Assembly (NCBI GenBank): GCA_958430865.1
Contig: CAUDNR010000215.1
Coordinates: 5,082 to 17,229, forward strand
Direction: 5' to 3'
DNA length: 12,148 bases
DNA from: Entrophospora sp. SA101
Lineage: Eukaryota > Glomeromycota > Glomeromycetes > Entrophosporales > Entrophosporaceae
Within the stretch, counting starts at the first letter, position 1. Each line of letters starts with the position of its first letter. The notes under the pieces are model-generated. The model was given only the letters and a program-made list of their open reading frames with translations. It was not told where the DNA came from and did not search any database. Positions 9,032 to 12,148 of the stretch are shown in pieces. A program made the translations under genes and the position numbers.

Positions 9032-9396
9032 TGGAAAACTAGCCTTCTACTAAGACTAAGGGTGGGAAAGAATCTAATTCTTGTAAGGAAAATAAAGGAC
9101 TATCAATTGATAAAAATTCGATTAAAATTATTCACAAATTAATTATAGAAGAATTGACTTGTTTGGGGTTATTGCAAAGTGAAGGCTCTTATACACCATC
9201 TCTGTCAAAAGAAACTTCTAAGCCTAGTGAATTCATAATGCCACAAATTTTCAATAATTCTATGGATATTGATCTTGTAAGGATTGAAAATGCCAAAGAT
9301 TTAACTGCTATAGAGGGACAGATAGAGGGAGGATCATTGTCAATTCATGTTCTAACATCTCTTGGATGCCTGAGGAAATTTGTAAAGAACTTATTA
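9032..9396 (+). pseudogene. Retropepsin-like aspartic protease, 5' part, active-site Asp lost
   Basis: The frame is open from 9043 to beyond 9335. It encodes a linker and then IDLVRIENAKDLTAIEGQIE, the usual lead-in to a retroviral-type protease: a strand, then a second strand before the catalytic loop. The protein then continues in another frame from 9336. There it reads IVNSCSNISWMPEEICKEL, matching the family pattern [IV]-D-[ST]-G/C-[SA]-x followed by the helix after the active-site loop. The catalytic Asp is Asn here (codon AAT 9342-9344). Together with the frameshift just upstream this makes the domain inactive. The sequence is interrupted at 9396 by an inserted element. Confidence 0.65.
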
Positions 9397-9810
9397 TAGT
9401 TGGCTTGGTCTAAAGACCTCCTAAATTTTGGGCAAATTTTAAAAATATAGAAGTCACTTTCTGTCCTACCTTTTAAAAAAATAGCTCTATTGGTTGTCTT
9501 TAGTTTTAATGTAATAGAGATTTTCGCAAAAAATTATTTGTCATGGAGTTCTATTCTTTTTTAAAACATGTACTTTACTATGCTCGCGAGGAATTTGTCC
9601 GCTATGATCATTTCTAAATTTAGGAAAATATTACCAAATTTAGACTAGTTCTTGACTATCGTATCTAAATTTGGCAGTAAGAAAACTAAAATCACGTGAA
9701 GTCCTATTTTCTGAAAAATTTTATTACATTTTTGAACGAATTACAAAATTGCTATTTTTGAAATTGGTCGCATGGCGCAGCAATAGGAGGTCTTTAGACT
9801 GAGCCAACCA
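9397..9810. mobile_element. TA-duplicating MITE (414 bp) with 27-bp terminal inverted repeats
   Basis: The ends 9397-9423 and 9784-9810 are inverted copies matching at 24 of 27 positions, sharing GTCTAAAGACCTCCTA exactly. TA at 9395-9396 and 9811-9812 flanks the element, as for Tc1/mariner-type insertions. The interior is AT-rich, has no transposase, and shows weaker inverted similarity further in. Protease coding stops at the left end and continues after the right end, so it is an insertion into the relic. Assignment to Tc1/mariner rests only on the TA duplication. Confidence 0.75.
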
Positions 9811-9812
9811 TA

Positions 9813-10150
9813 GCAAAAATCCGGAATTGACTCTTGATACAAGTAAAATCCATAGGCTTATTGGGGCATCAACAAAAAATAGATCAATAGGGATGATAAA
9901 AAATATTTGCATAACTGTAGCTCCTGGATGCAATATATATGAAGATTTTGCAGTTATTGCAGATTATCCTTACTGAGAAGTACCTTTGAGCTGAACTTGC
10001 CTTAGGCGGTATAATTATGATTTACTTGAATATAGAAAACATGTAGCATTTACCTATGATGGAAAGGACTTCTTTATCCCATTCATTCCTGATGAAAATA
10101 GACAAAAAAATAAAAGTCATAAATCTTTAGTCTTGCAGGCATTAGAATAA
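9813..10150 (+). pseudogene. Retropepsin-like protease, 3' part, with two TGA stops
   Basis: In the frame from 9818 the protein resumes with ELTLDTSKIHRLIGAST, then KNICITVAPGCNIYEDFAVI, which fits the flap-to-C-terminal half of a retropepsin. It then reads RRYNYDLLEYRKHVAFTYDG and ends at TAA 10148-10150. In-frame TGA codons at 9974-9976 and 9992-9994 break it. No reverse transcriptase or RNase H coding follows. Only 62 bp separate this end from the convergent integrase. The original gene may have been a Gag-protease unit or a truncated retrotransposon. The sequence cannot decide which. Confidence 0.65.
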
Positions 10151-10212
10151 AAAATAAGATAAAGGAAAAATATTATTTTTTTGTTATGCTCTATTAGCTC
10201 CCAGGAATTCAT

Positions 10213-11291
10213 TTACAAGATTAGGCGCATCCTCTTAAATCTATTTGCTGGTTCCCAAGTTGATTCATTCTCAGGATAATGTTGCCATTTAACAAGATAT
10301 TGTTTTTTACCTTTATAAGTTCTTTGCCTAAGTATTTTTTCAGGAATGAAATTATCTGGATTGCCACGAATAACTGAATCTGGATGACGGTTCTCATTAT
10401 CCAGAACCACTTGGAGTTGTTTTCTAATATAAGCACAACAAGATATGCCTAACTTGCCCTGAGGACCATCTACAAGGTATGTAGGGGGCTGCCCAGGAGT
10501 AAGCATAAGTTTCTTAATAATTCGAATTTTTGGATCCCATCTAATGTCTCCTGTATGGAATTTGCCATGCAGTTTTTGACCAAGAACAGACATAGGCTCA
10601 AATAGCATAACTTGAACTTGAGTACCCTCCAGCAATAATTTGTCTTTTTCTGATATTTTAGGAGGTCCTTCTGGAATAGGAAGAGGATCATGTTTCCATT
10701 TCTTTCTAAGGGCCTCTAGCACAATTGGATAATCTTTGGACCATTCTACAGAAGTTATTCCTGTTTTCATTTCCTGTGCAGTCATTCGTTCTGTAAGAGG
10801 TTCCATAAGAGCTTGATTGGCTTTTTCAGCAAAACACTGTTGTTGATGTTTTCCAGGAAATCCAAACTTCATTAATATGCCAACATCATTTATAAAAAAA
10901 TCTTGTACTAAATAATTTTTAAACTCTGTCCCATTATCAGTATTTAATCTGAAAGTAGGAGGTTTTACAATACCTTGTTGATATATCTTTTTGAAGGATT
11001 CTAAAACTGTTACAGCATCTTTACTTTTGAGTGGATTTCCATCCAAATTTCAGGTTGAGACATCAACAACTATATGAGAATATATATATAGCCTTCTGGG
11101 TCCATTGGATATTGCTGTAAATCAGAATCTTGTATAGCATTAGCTTTCCATACAACTACTTTTGGTTGTTCTGATCTTTTTACTTTTTTAGGCCTGATAT
11201 GGAGATTGAAATGTTCTTCATTCTTTAGTAACTTAGGAGATATGCCAGATAATGAATAGTATTTATAGTAATGATCTATTGGTGATGACAT
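10213..11291 (-). pseudogene. Polinton/Maverick-type DDE integrase with C-terminal chromodomain, frameshifted
   Basis: The start codon ATG is at 11291 (MSSPIDHYYKYYSLSG). The first frame ends at TAG 11072-11070 just after a (TA)5 run at 11081-11090. Coding continues in another frame, crosses TGA 11052-11050, and then is open to TAA at 10213. The catalytic triad is visible: D at 11064-11062 (VVDVS), D at 10938-10936 (NTDNGTEF) and E at 10827-10825 (CFAEK), a DX42D/DX36E spacing by count. A C-terminal region with GKFHTGDIRWDPKIR precedes a chromodomain (about 10213-10360; KGKKQYLVKWQHYPENESTW). Chromodomain integrases also occur in Ty3 chromoviruses. The separate Met start, absence of upstream RT or an HHCC finger, and the divergent zinc-ribbon neighbour favour Polinton. 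The first catalytic Asp is out of frame with the start, so no active enzyme is expected. Confidence 0.75.
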
Positions 11292-11332
11292 TTTTATGTC
11301 TATTTGAAAATAATATATCGTAAGTTTAAAAG
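11292..11332. promoter_or_regulatory. 41-bp divergent promoter gap
   Basis: Only 41 AT-rich bases separate the start codons of the minus-strand integrase and the plus-strand zinc-ribbon gene. Any promoter here must be very compact and shared. The spacing suits virus-like gene packing more than host genes in this window. TAATATAT near the centre is TATA-like, but in this composition that means little. Confidence 0.4.
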
Positions 11333-11599
11333 ATGGCTCAAACTTATTGTGTTAAGTGCTGTGCCAAAACAAATTCCACATCTGAGAAATTGGAAACTGC
11401 CAAAAGTGGTAGGAAAAAATTAATTGGCAAATGTATTGTTTGCGGTACTAATAAACATACTTTTGTATCTAAGGATGGATTGATTAAATTAAAGACTCCT
11501 GCTGAAGAAGCTATTGCTAAGGGAAAAAAGGAAAAGGCCAAAGAGCATAAGAAAGCTGTAAAACTCGCTAAGAATATTCTAAATAATCAGAATTCTTAG
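11333..11599 (+). CDS. Small zinc-ribbon protein with Lys-rich tail, DUF5679-like, probably Polinton-encoded
   Basis: This intact 88-residue frame ends in TAG. YCVKC (C6, C9) and GKCIVCGTN (C34, C37) form a CxxC...CxxC zinc ribbon with a basic loop (SGRKKLIGK) between the knuckles. This is the pattern of DUF5679, a short zinc-binding domain known from large DNA viruses, phages and Polinton-like elements. Its function is unknown to me. Residues 52-85 form a Lys/Ala-rich probable helix that could bind nucleic acid. The gene is divergent from the broken integrase with 41 bp between starts, which suggests both came from one element. It is the only intact mobile-element frame here. DUF assignment is from motif memory. 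A host zinc-ribbon gene is the alternative. Confidence 0.65.
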   Translation: MAQTYCVKCCAKTNSTSEKLETAKSGRKKLIGKCIVCGTNKHTFVSKDGLIKLKTPAEEAIAKGKKEKAKEHKKAVKLAKNILNNQNS

Positions 11600-11692
11600 T
11601 ATTAGGGGAGTATGGCAGCTGATTAAAGCATTTTTCAAATTATTTTTTTGTGTAACATGTATTGTTTTTTTATGTGGGAAATATAGAGGAAA

Positions 11693-11712
11693 TTGGTCCA
11701 ATTGTCCAAGGG
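11693..11712. repeat. GGTCCAA repeat, diverged direct copy
   Basis: TTGGTCCAATTGTCCAAGGG is a near-copy of the left arm of the 19-bp inverted repeat about 100 bp downstream. They differ mainly at one central base (T for G) and at the 3' end. Confidence 0.75.
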
Positions 11713-11796
11713 TTTGGTCTTATTAACGAATTTTTGATATAATTATTGAATTTGGTGTTCTAGATATGGATTAATACTTTCCTGGTATAAAAAAGT

Positions 11797-11890
11797 TGGT
11801 CCAATGGTCCAAGGATCTTTTCAGATATTATATATATATAGGTATAGGTATATTATAATGTTATAATTTTGTCCTTGGACCATTGGACCA
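11797..11890. repeat. Perfect 19-bp inverted repeat of tandem GGTCCAA units
   Basis: TGGTCCAATGGTCCAAGGA (11797-11815) is exactly the reverse complement of 11872-11890, across a 56-bp spacer rich in TA. Each arm contains two GGTCCAA heptamers 8 bases apart. Possible roles are paired protein-binding sites, a hairpin in a transcript from the zinc-ribbon gene, or the ends of a very short insertion. Confidence 0.85.
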
Positions 11891-11986
11891 TAGATTGTTA
11901 TTATTGATTTTGATGATATTTAGGAGTTAGAGAGTTAATTTAAGTATAATATATATATTTTTTGGTACTTTTTGATGGGTCAGACC

Positions 11987-12148
11987 TAGAGATGGGCAGA
12001 TCAGTACTATACGTATAATACTATATGTATAGTGATACGTATAGTGCGTATAGTTCTAACAGGAGAGAACATACTGGGAACACAAAAATTAACAGGAGGG
12101 AATACAAAATTTTAACCCATGCAATTTTGTTGATTGACCAATTAAAAT
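11987..12148. mobile_element. Possible left end of a hAT-like element, running off the window
   Basis: TAGAGATGGGCAGA at 11987 resembles the common hAT terminal repeat (YAGNGATGGGCAA type). It is followed within 20 bases by a palindromic cluster: ACTATACGTAT (12006-12016) is the exact reverse complement of ATACGTATAGT (12035-12045), with further ACTATA...TATAGT units between. The repeated AACAGGAGRGAA occurs near 12058 and 12090. The right end and target duplication would lie outside the window, so this is tentative. Confidence 0.35.

Larger units (their letters stand above)
11600..11986. other. Non-coding flank with GGTCCAA repeats
   Basis: No coding sequence is visible on either strand. 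The region is AT-rich and includes TA runs at about 11829-11840 and 11948-11958. Its main structure is a set of GGTCCAA-based repeats, described separately. It could be the 3' region or terminal part of the Polinton-type element, but no long terminal repeat partner lies in the window. Confidence 0.5.

Noticed and set aside
9764..9790. TGGTCGCATGGCGCAG resembling a tRNA 5' half with A-box
   Set aside because: There is no pairing acceptor strand, anticodon arm or B-box in the following 80 bases.
9724..9933. Minus-strand 69-residue hydrophobic frame across the right end of the TA-flanked MITE
   Set aside because: It spans the element boundary and the antisense of the protease relic, so it is a chance frame.
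6780..10160. Long terminal repeats bounding the Gag-protease relic
   Set aside because: I found no pair of direct repeats with TG...CA ends on either side. The inverted repeats present belong to separate small elements.
8666..11052. TGA as a sense codon (altered genetic code), since host genes here end in TAA or TAG
   Set aside because: The TGA codons occur only in genes that also have frameshifts. The two host genes have no internal TGA, and Trp and Arg use standard codons.
10213..11291. Integrase as part of a Ty3/Gypsy chromovirus
   Set aside because: No reverse transcriptase or RNase H lies upstream of it. It begins with its own Met and a non-zinc-finger N-terminus. The call is still tentative without a tree.

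Overview
The window looks like nuclear DNA from an early-diverging fungus, most likely an arbuscular mycorrhizal fungus (Glomeromycotina, Rhizophagus-like). This is an inference from the very AT-rich composition, short GT-AG introns (mostly 67-138 bp), fungal-type housekeeping genes, and dense decayed mobile DNA that includes a Polinton-type integrase. No database search was possible.

Host half (1-6280). A six-exon gene on the + strand (761-2538) encodes a 430-residue cation diffusion facilitator with the two DxxxD metal motifs of the manganese-type branch. Converging on it is a nine-exon gene on the - strand (6081-2971) for a 666-residue RBM25-type splicing factor: RRM, long charged RE/RD-rich middle, C-terminal PWI domain. 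The exon joins were placed by reading GT-AG borders that keep both domains continuous. An intronless tRNA-Ser(GCT) lies 111 bp upstream of the RBM25 start codon on the same strand, so it sits in that gene's promoter or leader.

Mobile half (6840-12148). This is a nested graveyard. A 301-bp fold-back element (7119-7419) abuts a + strand Gag plus retropepsin-like protease relic (7431-10150). The relic carries frameshifts and stop codons and is split by two short non-autonomous DNA elements. One (7974-8496) has hAT-like ends and a degenerate 8-bp target duplication. The other (9397-9810) has long terminal inverted repeats and a TA duplication. Host reading resumes on the far side of each. The protease active-site Asp appears to have become Asn. 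No reverse transcriptase follows.

Convergent with the relic, 62 bp away, is a - strand DDE integrase with a C-terminal chromodomain, most like Polinton/Maverick integrases. It is broken by a frameshift and a TGA. Only 41 bp separate its start from that of an intact divergent 88-residue zinc-ribbon/lysine-rich protein resembling DUF5679 proteins of large DNA viruses and Polinton-like elements. Beyond it lie a striking 19-bp inverted repeat built from tandem GGTCCAA units and what may be the left end of a further hAT-like element running off the window.

The two housekeeping genes appear intact. Among the mobile genes only the small zinc-ribbon ORF is open throughout.
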